A stretch of DNA of 64,000 nucleotides from Zerene cesonia (Eukaryota > Arthropoda > Insecta > Lepidoptera > Pieridae). Both the position numbers and the translations under genes were made by a program. This document shows positions 8,401 through 20,355 of this stretch, in pieces. How positions within the stretch are numbered: the first letter of the stretch is position 1; every line of letters begins with the position of its first letter. The notes beneath the pieces were generated by a model. It saw only the letters and a list, made by a program, of their open reading frames with translations, searched no databases and was not told the DNA's origin. The DNA lies in contig NC_052113.1 in assembly GCF_012273895.1 (NCBI RefSeq), forward strand, positions 1,178,001 through 1,242,000, written 5' to 3'.

Positions 8401-10606
8401 TGATTTACGCTCAATCCTGGAAGTTGGATTTGGTCGGGTTATTCAAGCTGGTAGTCTCATATTGGGACATTATATGAAGTTTATTTTTTTTTTACTAACC
8501 TATTAACTATATGGATTTTATCAATACTCACATGGTAAATGTGCCTTGCATTTACGGTTTATGCATTTATTTTAAGAATAATTGAACCCGCGTAGTTCCA
8601 GTTCCTATGGTATTTCCGGCTTAACAATTATTCCTTGTCCTTTTCAGGTCTCAAACTATATGCAAATTTAATAAAAACCGGTTCAGTAGATCAGACATGA
8701 AGACGAGACACCTATACAGATTTACTTGCGCATTTAAAATATAAGTAGTAGGTATACAAATAGAAGAAAGTTTGAAATTTAATCTATTTAAAGTTATTAT
8801 TCATATTACTACTGGACCGGCTACAAAAAATATGGTATTTGTAAATGAATAAATAAATCCAAAAACATATACATACGTTAAGCCGCCGAAGCTAGATTTG
8901 AACCAAAAATGAAATACAGTATGATCATTATAACATTTCGTGCCAAAAATGGTGTAATCATTATTACATTCCCGATTTATTTGCGCGAAAAATACCAAAA
9001 TAAAAGGATTCCTTAATAACCGTTCGTAAACCGTTATCGAGGTATATTAAAGCCTTGTATTTCGGTAGAGCGCTCCCGGGCCACGGAGTGAAGCGGGGCG
9101 TGGAAAAAAATTGGAATTTTTCCAATAATTAGATAAGGATTCCATGAAAATAAATCTTAAAGGGGTACGTTTTAATAATTGCATGCGGCAACTAGTATTA
9201 CATCTAACGTTATTAATATTTTTAGTACTCATTTGTAGGGATACCTTATTGCTGATGTGTTTTTATGAAATTAAAACTTCATTTGAAATGATTTGATCTT
9301 TTTTAATAAGCATGCAAAGGCGCAAGTGGATAGCCAGATGTTTAGTATAATTTGTTATCTTCATAAATAACAATAAAGTTACTGTAGTTTTGAGAAAAAA
9401 ACGAGTTTAAAGAGGCAAACGATCCACCCCAGTCAGAATTTTGTTTTCTTTCATTAGTCATTCTCTCTTTATGTTCATAAATAACAGATGAACGTTTATT
9501 ATTCATTCATTCATTATGTAAAAGTAAAGTAGAGTACTAGGAGCATTCATTATGAAAACTATCATCGAATTACGAAATAAATACGATGCCTTACTAGTTT
9601 ATTTATTTGTAACTGTCTTGTAATTGCTCCTACAATTAAACAATTTCAATAGTATTTATTTGCCTATGATCAATAAATATACTCTTTCCATTGTAATAAA
9701 GACAATGCTTTACATGTATAATCTATAATTTATATCTATTACTATCGCGCGATGTTAATAATCGTAATCCAAATAGTCTAAACTAAAAATTGAACTAGCT
9801 ATCCATATTCCGACGAATGCTATTCATTACCAATCGAAGATTTAGTTTTTATATTGGTATGCAGATGGAGGTCGATCGATAAGCAGAGACAATAATCGAA
9901 TATCGCTAATTCGTGATTGACACATTATGAAGATATTTGCAGCATTAAATTCGGGTGTTGATACTACTTTAGCACAGCGCACGGACCAACCCGTAAGGGT
10001 TACTTACGATCTGAAAGTTCTATAATCTTTTCAAATTTAAAGTAATAGAATGAGCTCACAAAAAACCCTAAGTGGTAATGTTAGCACACTATCAGGCGAT
10101 CCATCAGTTGGGATATACACTCTTAAATAATATAAATTAATAATAAAATACTCACATATTATATTATACCGCAAATTCCAGATTTAAACGCTACCTAACT
10201 GTATTAAGTGTTCGTAACCTCCCAATGTTACGGGAACTGAATAAAGCTGATTTTATTCACGTTTTCTTAGTCAAAATAAACAACTACACTCTCCAAACGC
10301 TCGTTTCGAGTATTCTCTAAATCATTCGGTGAACAAATTGATAAAAATACGTACGTTACAATCCCGCAGGCAACTCGTATTCATTTAAAAAGGTACTCGC
10401 AAATAAGTTGGAAATTTCGAAATCATCTCTAAGGAATTCCGCGTAATTTGATACACCGCTGTTCACGGGGATGATAAATGGTTTCGGATCGGTACTGTCC
10501 AGGGACTCCTTATCCATGTATATTTGAAAAATATAAAACTTAAACAGACTACAACTAGATGATTTAAATTAAATTCGTCTATTAACATGATAATAGTTTT
10601 AAATGT
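8401..10606. other. Intergenic with a decayed repeat at about 8585-8745
   Basis: The stretch at 8585-8745 keeps the order CCGCGTAG... GGTTCAGTAG... TTTAAAATATAAGTAGTA that is typical of Helitron-like copies on the minus strand, but it is very diverged. The rest shows nothing. Confidence 0.4.
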
Positions 10607-10692
10607 GGTAGTCGAGCACGCTTCGGCACGAATTGGGCCAGCTCGCACCGGAGAAGAACCTAGCACACGTTCACAGAAGACCGGCGTGAAGA
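10607..10692 (+). repeat. Non-LTR retrotransposon fragment (GTCGAGCACG family)
   Basis: GTAGTCGAGCACGCTTCGGC, GAATTGGGCCAGCTCGCACC and CAGAAGACCGGCGTGAA match the first third of the longer copy at 53752-54062. Confidence 0.7.
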
Positions 10693-10794
10693 GATCACGT
10701 ATGTATCCAATGGTAAGAGAATTTTTGAAATCGGTAAAGTAATTCCTGAGATTAGCACGTTCAAACGAACAAATTCTTCACCTTTATATTATTA

Positions 10795-10981
10795 CTAGCG
10801 GTCCGCCCTGGCCTCATCCGTGGTAAATATTTAGCCTATAGCCTTCCTTAATAAAAGGGCTATCTAACACTCAAAGAATTTTTCAAATCGGACCCTACTG
10901 GTCCGAATTGAATTTGATTTCCTAATATTAGCGCGTTGAACCAAACAAACAAACTCCTAAGCTTTATAATATCAATATAGA
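10795..10981 (-). mobile_element. Helitron-like element, second family (CGGTCCGCCC end)
   Basis: A|CTAG at 10795 and GA|T at 10981-10982 give TC...CTAG on the minus strand between A and T. It resembles 43750-43927: the GATAGCCC, GGCTATAGGC and GGGCGGACCGCTAG blocks are shared. Just left of it (10738-10794) is a truncated stretch of the same family, AATTCCTGAGATTAGCACG, also seen at 19330. Confidence 0.65.
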
Positions 10982-12640
10982 TTTTATTGCGAGATTCAAT
11001 AAGCGTCACTCACAAATAATAAAGGCTAGAGCACACAATACATTATAGTTCGTAGCTATCAGCGCGCTACGACAATAAGGCTATACACACATGATCAGCA
11101 CCTGAGTTAATCGAGTAAACAATATGTGATTCTGTTGAACTTTATGAGAGCTTACTATCAGCTGGGACGCATAAACTTTATCGCCACGTAACACCGCTTC
11201 GCGAGCACTTTATTTCCACGTGGTTAAGTGATTATATAAAAATACTGTCCATTCAAAATAAATTACATAAATTAGGAGATACTTGTAGAGTCTAGAAGTG
11301 GGAGGCCTTAGGCCACTAGTCCCTTATTGTTAATAAGGGGGGTGCTTTAACAATTTACACTACAGCTAACTATTGTATAGTAAACGCAGTTCGCACGACT
11401 GTCAAACTCAACGAAGAAAACTTGAAATCTCAGCCCCCATGAAGAGTATAAAGCAAGCGCCATATCAAGGGTACGGTTGTTAAACTTAAACACACCAAAC
11501 TTAAATACAACAAATACCCGCAATCCGATTCAAACTTCCTTTAACTCGTCCCTCGTGAGATGAAATACTAAATTTTTCTCTTACTTGACTTATATCTACT
11601 TGGTGGTAACATGGTATTCATTTTGACCTTGTTAAAGGAGATAATGGCAATTATTTATATGCAAATAATCATGATTACAAATCAATCGCTATATAGCGAT
11701 AAGATCGCCAATTGTTTTTTATTTATAAGATTAAGGTTCATTGTAAGTTTTACAATAATAACTGCTAAATGAAAAATTACATTCGCATTTGTTTCATTTG
11801 ATTCTCTTAATTTAGGGTCAAACAGAAGCTTTTCTTCTAATCTATTTCTTTCGTGCACAATAAAACCTCAAGAACAAATAAAAGTGTTCTAGTATTAATA
11901 AAAATATTAACAGGCCGCGTAATAAACGTCAAGCTACAATCTAAATTAATGCATTTTCTCAGCTCAATATCCAATATAGAAACAAACTCCGTTAATAAAC
12001 GTAATAACATAATATTCCTTTATAATGAACAATTTGTTATGTTCATGTTTCCAGCCGCCTCTTGGTTATTTGCTCACCATGTTTATTTTAATTATGAGAG
12101 CGATACGGTCGGCATTTTTTCATTTTTCCACTGCAAGACATAATGGGACACTTTAATCTAAAGAGATTGTATTTTTTCCGAGGAACGAACCGTTTCTTCT
12201 GGGCGGGAATTCGTGAGATCGTTTAGTTTGTTAATTTTATTCGTAACTGGCTACAGTCTGCGGTTCAAGGCTACGAGATAAGATGTATTCAGTTGCTTAA
12301 TTTTTTTAAGGATTCTTCCAAATAGTATGATTCTATGATCTTGGTATATCGATCAGTACATTTTTTTTTATCAACGATCCACCACAGGCTCGTCCATGTA
12401 CACATAAACCCTGTTATAGCGGTTAGGGATCGCGCAGACACTAAAGCCTTTTTGTTATTAGTATGGATCTACACAGTTCTAACAAATTTAATGACTTTAC
12501 AGTAGTCCTCAACCCACTGCACAGGACGCCAGCTCCTTAATAATAAAATGATATAAATCATATGAAATAATAAATCATATAACCTTTAACCTTAATAAAT
12601 AACCCGTAAAACTATTGCCAACCCACGTTCGGTTGCGTTT
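10982..12640. other. Intergenic; two small palindromes
   Basis: A short hairpin CCCTTATT-GTT-AATAAGGG lies near 11322-11340, and a perfect 16-bp palindrome ATCGCTATATAGCGAT at 11685-11700. Near 11051-11079 is a CGTAGC/GCTACG pair like the clusters at 29.9 and 53.3 kb. No gene is seen. Confidence 0.5.
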
Positions 12641-12646
12641 CGGGGC

Positions 12647-12658
12647 GGTCAAAGGTCA
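12647..12658 (+). promoter_or_regulatory. Possible nuclear-receptor DR1 site
   Basis: GGTCAAAGGTCA is a direct repeat of GGTCA half-sites in DR1 spacing, the layout bound by HNF4 or USP/RXR-type receptors. GGGGCGG lies just before it (12642-12648). It is a short motif; a role is inferred only. Confidence 0.3.
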
Positions 12659-13023
12659 TTGGTGAAGTTTATTCACTCCCGGGAACGGTACCAGGAAATC
12701 AATTAACAGTCGGTGTTTTTATTGGAGTTTGAGTACTCAGTTTTAGCTGTAAGCGGGTGTGTGTTAGCTTCGGACTATTGCGTTAGTTTGGGCTTACTAC
12801 CGCGCGCTATAGATGGGTTTTGTAGAAGTTACTAAGTGTTCTATTTTTCCATGAACACATATTTTTTTGCAAAAACGTCTGTTTATTTGCATTTTTAAAT
12901 GGAATTCAATAAAATTAGGCATGAATATAGTCGAACACGAAAGATCAAACATTTTAGTTGATTTTTTAAAAATGAACTCCTGATAAGTTGAATTATTTGT
13001 ATGTAGGAGTAGCGCACTACTAA

Positions 13024-13139
13024 AAGCGGGCAGCGCATCCGCAGAGGTATTACCTCTGCGAATGTTCATGGGCTTTGGTGATCGCTTACCATCAGCCGAA
13101 CCACCAGCTCAGTTGCTCGCTATGCCATAAAAAAAATTA
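13024..13139 (+). repeat. Non-LTR retrotransposon 3' end
   Basis: CGAATGTTCATGGGC, then GGTGATCGCTTACCATCAGC, then CACCAGCTC and a short A-run. The same closing block occurs at 23148-23275, 35490-35575 and 53752-54062. Confidence 0.6.
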
Positions 13140-13289
13140 CACGTCCATTACTATTGGAAACTGTGGTCGAACGATAGTGATTTTTTCCGTGAAAGAAATG
13201 TTTTCATAGCCTGCATACCAAAACAAATACCTTCCTCTACATCACCTCCATACATTTTCCATATACTGAACAGCTTTCCGAACGCCTAC

Positions 13290-13520
13290 ATACAACGAAC
13301 TCTGATCCGATTCAGTGTGCGTCCCGCCATCTTAAAAACACTTTCCCGTTCCGATCTCTCGAGCGAAAAACCATACAAAAACATGTGATAGGAAAGCAAT
13401 AGAGATAAAAGGTAACACAATGGAAAATGAAATTTGCGAGAATATAGCGAGCAAATTGCGATGCCATCCGATTTGGGACATCGCGCCTCACGCGACAGGG
13501 CTAAGGGCGAAAGATTTTCT
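13290..13520 (-). promoter_or_regulatory. GC-rich island with an AAGATGGCGG (Pho/YY1-like) site
   Basis: The minus strand has AAGATGGCGG at 13324-13333, in a stretch clearly richer in CG than its surroundings. A 114-residue frame crosses it on the minus strand, but its composition gives no family. On the + strand a 44-residue frame starts at 13431 (MENEICENIASKL...). It could be a TATA-less promoter with a first exon, or a repeat not seen elsewhere here. Confidence 0.3.
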
Positions 13521-13747
13521 TTGCATTCTCTTCGAATTATGTTATCTACACTAATTTTATAAATTGCACCAGTATGTTTGTTCGGTTGAACGGTACTATT
13601 CTTAGAAATTGAAATATTATTTTTACGCATGTATCAGAGAGTAGATGGAGTAGCAATGAAAATGTTGCAAACAGACAGGATGTTTCTGAATATGAAGATG
13701 TGTATTTACAATATTTCACTTTTAAAACGTATACAAAAATCCTATTA

Positions 13748-13922
13748 TCCTACTAATATTATAAATGCGAAAGTTTGTTAGGATGTGTGTTTGTTGATCT
13801 TTCATGTAAAAACTACTGAACGATTGCAATAAAATTTGGTACGTAGACAGCTGGATAACTGGAATAACATATAGGCAACATATAGAATAACTTACGCGGG
13901 TGAAATCGCGGGGCGCAGCTAG
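13748..13922 (+). mobile_element. Helitron-like non-autonomous element, full length
   Basis: TCCTACTAATATTATAAATG after A13747; CGCGGGTGAAATCGCGGGG and CTAG before T13923. It is short (175 bp). A second TCCTATTA precedes the TC end, at 13740. Confidence 0.8.
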
Positions 13923-14799
13923 TAAGTTATAAGAGTAACTGAAAAAAAAAAAAACGAAACAAACCACAGATTCGAATCTATGTACATTATAAAACCTTGC
14001 CCTTTTGCTTGTAAAATTTTTAATTGCGCCTCACCGAGTCAAATATTTACCCAGGTACTATGAAACACAGCCGGCGGCTGGAATAAATTATCTTTTCACG
14101 ACAAAGTAAATACAGCCTACTAAAAAATACACTTAAATCCCGTGCCTTCCAGATAATTCTTCAAAATAAAGCCTTATTGCTCAACCTTAGCTTATTCTTA
14201 ACGAACTTACTATTTTTACATGCACACAAATATATAATTTTTTTATAAAATGTGTAGTTTTTATATAATACCATATTGTTTACCTTCCGATCTTTACACG
14301 AAGTCGTTATGAAATACGATATCTTGTTTTTTAATTTTCGATGAATTCGAGAAACCATATCAAACTAACATCGCTACCTAGTATAAAACAAAGTCGCTTT
14401 CCGCCGCCCGTGTGTCTGTATGTTAGATCTTCAAAATAACGCAACAGTACAGTAACAAACAACGCGGCGATTAAAGAGGGAGATCTATATGTATAATAAC
14501 ATAGAAAAAAGAGGGAAAAGGAAGGAAACTTCAACTTTATCGCGTGCGAGGCCGCGGGCATAAGCTAGTCTCCAATAAAATACCTCAAATATAACAGCTA
14601 CGTTACTCGGTATCCACGAGGCGTCCCAATAACATAATAAAAATAAACAACTCGCACATAAATACGTCCACGAATTAAATGTACGAACGCGACGACACGC
14701 GAATGTGACACGTCTCATATTTAATGGAATTACACGAACGTGTAAAATTTTTTGTATGAAATACAATTAATGTTTGAACTTTTCTTTTTTTTATGTTAC

Positions 14800-14908
14800 A
14801 ATCGGCAATGGAGCTGGTGGGACGCCTGATGGTAAGCGCTACCACCGCCCATGAACATTTGGAGTGGCATAAGGTCCATTGCAAACCTTACGCCTCTACA
14901 AATGGATT
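14800..14908 (-). repeat. Non-LTR retrotransposon 3' end
   Basis: The + strand CGCCTGATGGTAAGCGCTACC, CCGCCCATGAACATTTGG and GGTCCATTGCAAACCTTACG are the reverse complement of the end of the 53752-54062 copy. Confidence 0.7.
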
Positions 14909-16225
14909 CATATATATGGAGATAATTTGGAACTCAAAACTACGAGTATATAATTAGATTTCGTTTGCTTTAAAAGATACTAAACTAAAATTATTATAAT
15001 AAAATATATGATAAAAAGATCTGACAACAAGAAACAGACATCCAGAATTGTCATATAGCTATAATCTTTTACTTTTATGAAAAGCAGAGAAACGCTTGAC
15101 TACTAGCCAGCTACTAGCAACTCGCCAGCTGGAAAAAGGAGATGTAGTCAATGATGCAGCGCGCTTCCCTAGAAGCCATCCGTTCTCTCTACGCTTGGAG
15201 ACCCCCAAATTGTCCCCGATACACGGATTCAGGAAGCAAAATAATACTTATAAAAACATAGAAAATAGCATCACATATTATTGTAAGTCCATTCATTTAT
15301 CATACCAGTAACGCTGTGAAAGATAAATCGGTTTATGAATTCTTTTGCGTTGTTAAATACACAGAACCGTTCATTATTTACAATATATTGGCGCGGTCAC
15401 GGATTGCATAAATTGTCTTAAATATTACAGAAAGAATCCCTACTATTATAAATGCTTACGCATCACTTTGTCTGACTGTCTGTCTGTCTCTTCACGCCTA
15501 AACCACAGAAACGATTTGGACGAGATTCGATTGAGTATAGCTTCTACCCTGAAATATAACGTGAGTGGGAACTATATACTAAAAACCCTGGGACTGTCCA
15601 TATTTTCCTTTGACTGCACGGTCGAACGCATGTCAATTAAAATTTGATTTCACCGCATCCGAAACATCGCACAGAACAGACGTGAATATTGATTACACAT
15701 TTACAAATGTAATTAGTATACACATGCATTTATACTCGCACACTTCAATGGGCCGAAGTGTTTATTTATTTCGACAAATTTAATAACATCGAGTGAGTTT
15801 TGTATTTCGACGTTGTGACGTCACGACGAAACGTATGGCCGAGTGAATTGTGTTAATTAAATCTACGTATTTTAAAAATAATTACAGTAATTTAATGCTA
15901 CTTGTCTCACGTTAAAAGGAAGAAACTGTTTCGCATTTACTAGAGAATAGTTAAATAGAAACCAAGTTATTTCATTATACATAGAATAACTAGACAATTT
16001 AGTTTAAAAAGGAATAATAATAGGTATATCCATACTTAGATGAATAAGTATATTATAATGATATAACCATAGACATAGTAACGCTTCGCTCGCTCCGCCC
16101 TACAAAGCATAACTTTCGATTTCCAGATAGCGATCGAGTATTCATAATGTTACAATACAATACACTAGACTGTATTTTACATAGTGTATAAGGTAATACG
16201 CATTCAATCAACCATATACCATTAG
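14909..16225. other. Intergenic; one Helitron-like fragment and a CRE palindrome
   Basis: A fragment at about 15437-15605 (+) starts TCCCTACTATTATAAATGC and contains a GTCT-rich microsatellite (GTCTGACTGTCTGTCTGTCT). TGACGTCA lies at 15816-15823. No gene is seen. Confidence 0.5.
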
Positions 16226-16463
16226 TTAATATTGAAGTGAGAATTTTTTTAAGAACAGATTTTTTTTATCACGAGGCGGGATTCGAACACGGGTCGTTTT
16301 GTCAAACCGTCGCAACGCCTAGCCTTTCGGCCACCCGTGAATGATTGAATGAATGAATAAATGAATCAATTGCCGAATTTCATCTCTTTCGGTTTCATGC
16401 ACCCCATTTTTTGCTATTCTTTTGAACTTTCTCATATATAAAGCATTTCAATGCTATAAAACT
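16226..16463 (-). mobile_element. Terminal-inverted-repeat element with a tRNA-like core, second copy
   Basis: The right end 16405-16463 is the reverse complement of the left end of the copy at 4409 (AGCATTTCAATGCTATAAAAC). The core 16269-16340 keeps the acceptor stem TCACGGG/CTCGTGA, TGGCCGAAAGGC and GTTCGAATCC, but the anticodon arm has changed. A GAAT repeat (about 16345-16362) and CTCTTTCGGTTTCATGC follow. The left inverted repeat is decayed (ATTGAAGTGAGAATTTTTTT). Confidence 0.55.
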
Positions 16464-19400
16464 AATAATTCAATACGGGAATGTCAGACGTAATCATGAC
16501 GACGACGATGACGCATTAAACGGAAAGTAAATCTACAAACTTCAGCCATACTGTGTTACCACGGACAAAGACAAAAGTATGAAGATGCCACGTTTTCTTT
16601 ACTATTCCCCACCTCCACTCAGCAGACCGAAATAATATATTTCCAGCTAAGCCAATTTCGCGAAATTCCGTCGAAAACTGTCTGAGTCACTCCAATTTGT
16701 ATGAACTATAAAACTTTAACTTTGTAATGAGATGCGGCTTAGTGAGCGATTTTTGTAAGGCTCTGTTTTACCTTGAAGATCTTCGAAGTTTTTCTGTAAG
16801 AAATGTACAGTGTTTTATTTATGAGTGTTATTATGATAAATCCAGTTTCGATAAAATTTTAAAACATTTATTTTTTTGGTGTCCCGTTCGTTTTTCTTAA
16901 ATCACAAATAAAAATATTTATATTGAAGAAAGTCCTGATAGTGATATAATAGCATTAATTTAATCCAAAAAAATCAAGCTTTTTTGTATCTGTTATCTGT
17001 ATCAATATAATGATAAAACATTTTATTAGAATTGAATTCGAAAATCCGCCGTGCATCTGTATAATCTATAAAAAATTGATAAATTGTTGTTAAATATACA
17101 AAGAATTAACCCATGTACCTCCTTCCTAATAGAAGCGAAAGCATACAATAAGATTAAAATCCCCATTGTGCTTCCTTCTCCACACGTCCCTCTATCAAGT
17201 TTAATCTGACTCCAATATACCTAATAGAGCTGATTCAACAATGGACGGTAATACCGTAAAGTGCCGTGCAATCTGTTGCGAATGAAATGTAACTTGTTGC
17301 GAACTGATACGCAATAAAAAGGCTTTAGAGGCGATCTCATCAATATCCCACAAGCCCGTGTAATTCTATCAAATTGATTTTATGGATTGATATAACGCAC
17401 TACTTTTATAGATTTTTTCTGTTATGTTTTTGCGCTTATGTGAGATATCATTGTAATTGTTTTATGAAAACATTGCAGTATTCAAAAGAAACAAACATAC
17501 GTACCTATAAACTGCTATAATTATTTCTATAAACTTATTAAAAAAAACACTACTATATGCGTAAATTGCATGTACTGTAGAACCTTTTGGCTGAAAAAAC
17601 ATGTGTCTTGGAACACAAGAGAGAGTGACAACTCAAACTACTTTCTGTGTACATGTCAGTGAAAGAGGAGGATCCTGCCTGCCGCTGACTGTTACCGTAA
17701 CGCGTTACGTAACGAAGTCGTTTACATAAGAAGTTATTACTTCAAATATTGTATTATATAGACAAAACTTTTTAAACTAAAACATTGTATAGAAATAAAC
17801 AATACAGAGGTAACCCACAATTCACAAAACCACAAAACCGAATCATACTAGACAAACTTTCCGCTTCGCCGCGTATTAAACAGGCCGTAATCTTAAAATT
17901 CACGGAGCGAGCACAAAAGAAAATCCCAAGTTTCGTCTTAATTAAACAGCACAAGTTATTAATAATGTTACTTAGTCCATTGCACCGCGAAGCGCGCCCC
18001 GCTAAGCTAAGTTTTAATTGATACCGAGCAAGTTATACCGTGCAAGGCGTTGTAATCGCTTCGTATATTATGTGTTACAGACGTCGTGGAGACTTCTTGA
18101 CATCAGAGAGTATTTATTATCAAAATAAATATATATACTTGAAAAAACTAAATTGTTCCACTTGATCTCATATTAAATGTAAGAAAACTATTTAAGCCTA
18201 CATCCTGATCAGGATAATAAATTAAACGCATGAAATGTTTGTTTTGTCGCCGATCCTCGATACGTGTACAATGTTTGAACAAAATTTTAACATTTCAAGT
18301 GATACAAACATGCACACATACACGTGAAGTTAATAAATGTTTATAATTTTCAGAGGAAACGTATGTACGTTCATCTGTTCCAGCATGGTTTACAAATAAA
18401 TTGAAAAATTATATATCTTTCGTTAAGTGTCGATCATTCGTTAATAGCTTTCACGTCAGACTAAATTCAACATGGCGACCTCTAGAGGCATCACTTGATA
18501 CCATGTTTTAAGGCGCGAAATTTTCACATTAGTGGTTTAGCTGTGTAAAGCGAACGAAGTTATACAAGCGTAATGAGTTTCGCTTTATGTATAATCGTAT
18601 AATTATTCCACATGTAACAAATATTAAGTAGATCTATGCTAATAATTAATTTAAAGCTAATGAGTTTGTATGTTTGTTTGCTCGCAATTATTTGAAATAC
18701 TATACTATAGGCTATATGTACCACGGGCAAAGTCGACCGGGGCGACGACCCGTACCCAGTGCATTTATTAAAATTTGTATTTGTATGTATTTACTATGAA
18801 ACATTTTACTTAAATACGTCCCATCAAGAAATTATATATGAAAACATAATTTGTCCTGAAAACTATAAAAACAGGCTCATATATGTTAAATTAACAACCA
18901 ACTTCACGTTTTATAAGTGCAGTCTAATCACAATTTTAAATCGGACGAAAAGTCGAGCTTTATGCCATAAAACACGCTAGCGTACCTAATTTCCTGGACC
19001 CAATTCACGCTTCAAACTGCCGCAGTGGTTTATTAAAAATTTTCAAACTAAAACTAACGAAGCAACTTTTGTATTTTTAAATTAATTTCACTCATACGCG
19101 ATATTATTCTCGTTGTGGTTTTTATGTTTCACGCTTGGGTTAATAGAAAAATAATAACATACTATGTTATCCTTCTTTGCAATAACGTTTTTGTAACGAT
19201 GATCAAGAATATAAACGCTATCTACTATCTTTCACCCACGTCGTACAATATACTATGTATATAGTAGCCTGTTGGCTTTCTCGACAAATGGAAGATGAGA
19301 AAAAAAAATTCACATAAAACGTGTAATTCCTGAGATTAGCGTGTACAAACGATCGTAATCTCCAGCTTCATATTATTAAGATTAGATTCGAACTATTAAC

Positions 19401-20321
19401 TGAAACATTGTGCTAGGATCGAGGCGATTTCTATTGAACTTTCTCCAAACCTAATTTTCCGCCCTATTTACTTATCGTATGTCCTCACAAAACTTCAATA
19501 ACAAGATTTATAACGGCTTAGCATTTTTTAACCTATCAACTTTAATAAATATGCAAAATGTAATTGATGTCATGTTTTGATGTTTGCTACTTAATGACAC
19601 GTAACGGCTGTCCGGATTCGGATGAAATTTCTCACAATGATCTTTGTACAATCCAACGCACGCACAGAATGTTAAAATTCTGTAACAAGTTCCTATTTAT
19701 TCGGAGTCATCGAATGACAAGACAAAGAAAAATCAATCGAATTGAGAACCTACCTTATTATTGGTAACGACAGTTAAAAAATATTATGCCCAAGCGAAAC
19801 AAAAAGAACGAACAAACACATTTTCGGATTTATAATATTAGTAAGGCTTGCTCTAATACACTTATATTAAACCAGTTCCAGCAGTTATGAAAGTATTGTA
19901 TTTCCCGTACCCCGATATGCAAACAAATAAACAAATAATTAAAGTTTTTACTATCGAACAAATCGTCCGAGCTAAGTATTGAGGGGATATTGATATCGAT
20001 AACTTCGCAATACGAAACCCAAGAAACGCTTGAAAGTCTCATCAGAGGTGAAGTTTACAAAACCCCTAATGGTGAATCAACAACGGCGAAGTGATCGCAA
20101 GCATTTTTCCCCCCGAGCTTTATGCATTATAGCAAAACTTGTCCGTAGCCGCACACGCGTAAAATTCAAAGTAGTTTAATACATGTTATAATACATATAG
20201 ACCTTCCTCTTGAATCACACTATCTATTAAAAATGCCCCATAAAAATTGCGTAGTGTTAAGATTTAAGACATAAGACATAGGGACGGAGAAAGCGACTTT
20301 GTTTTATACTATGTAGTGATA
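16464..20321. other. Intergenic, mostly featureless
   Basis: AT-rich. Seen: TGGCGACCTCTAGAGGC at 18473-18489 (CTCF-like), a Helitron tail GGCTATATGTACCACGGGC near 18710, a minus-strand fragment at 19307-19383, TATCGATA (DREF-type) at 19994-20001, and the 20-mer at 17853 that resembles 25328. No coding region is convincing. Confidence 0.5.
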
Positions 20322-20355
20322 TCTTATACCTTTAAACGAGCAATTCTTGTATATA

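Noticed and set aside
13286..13630. 114-codon minus-strand frame as a protein gene
   Set aside because: No domain, signal peptide or coherent codon use; kept only as a regulatory island.
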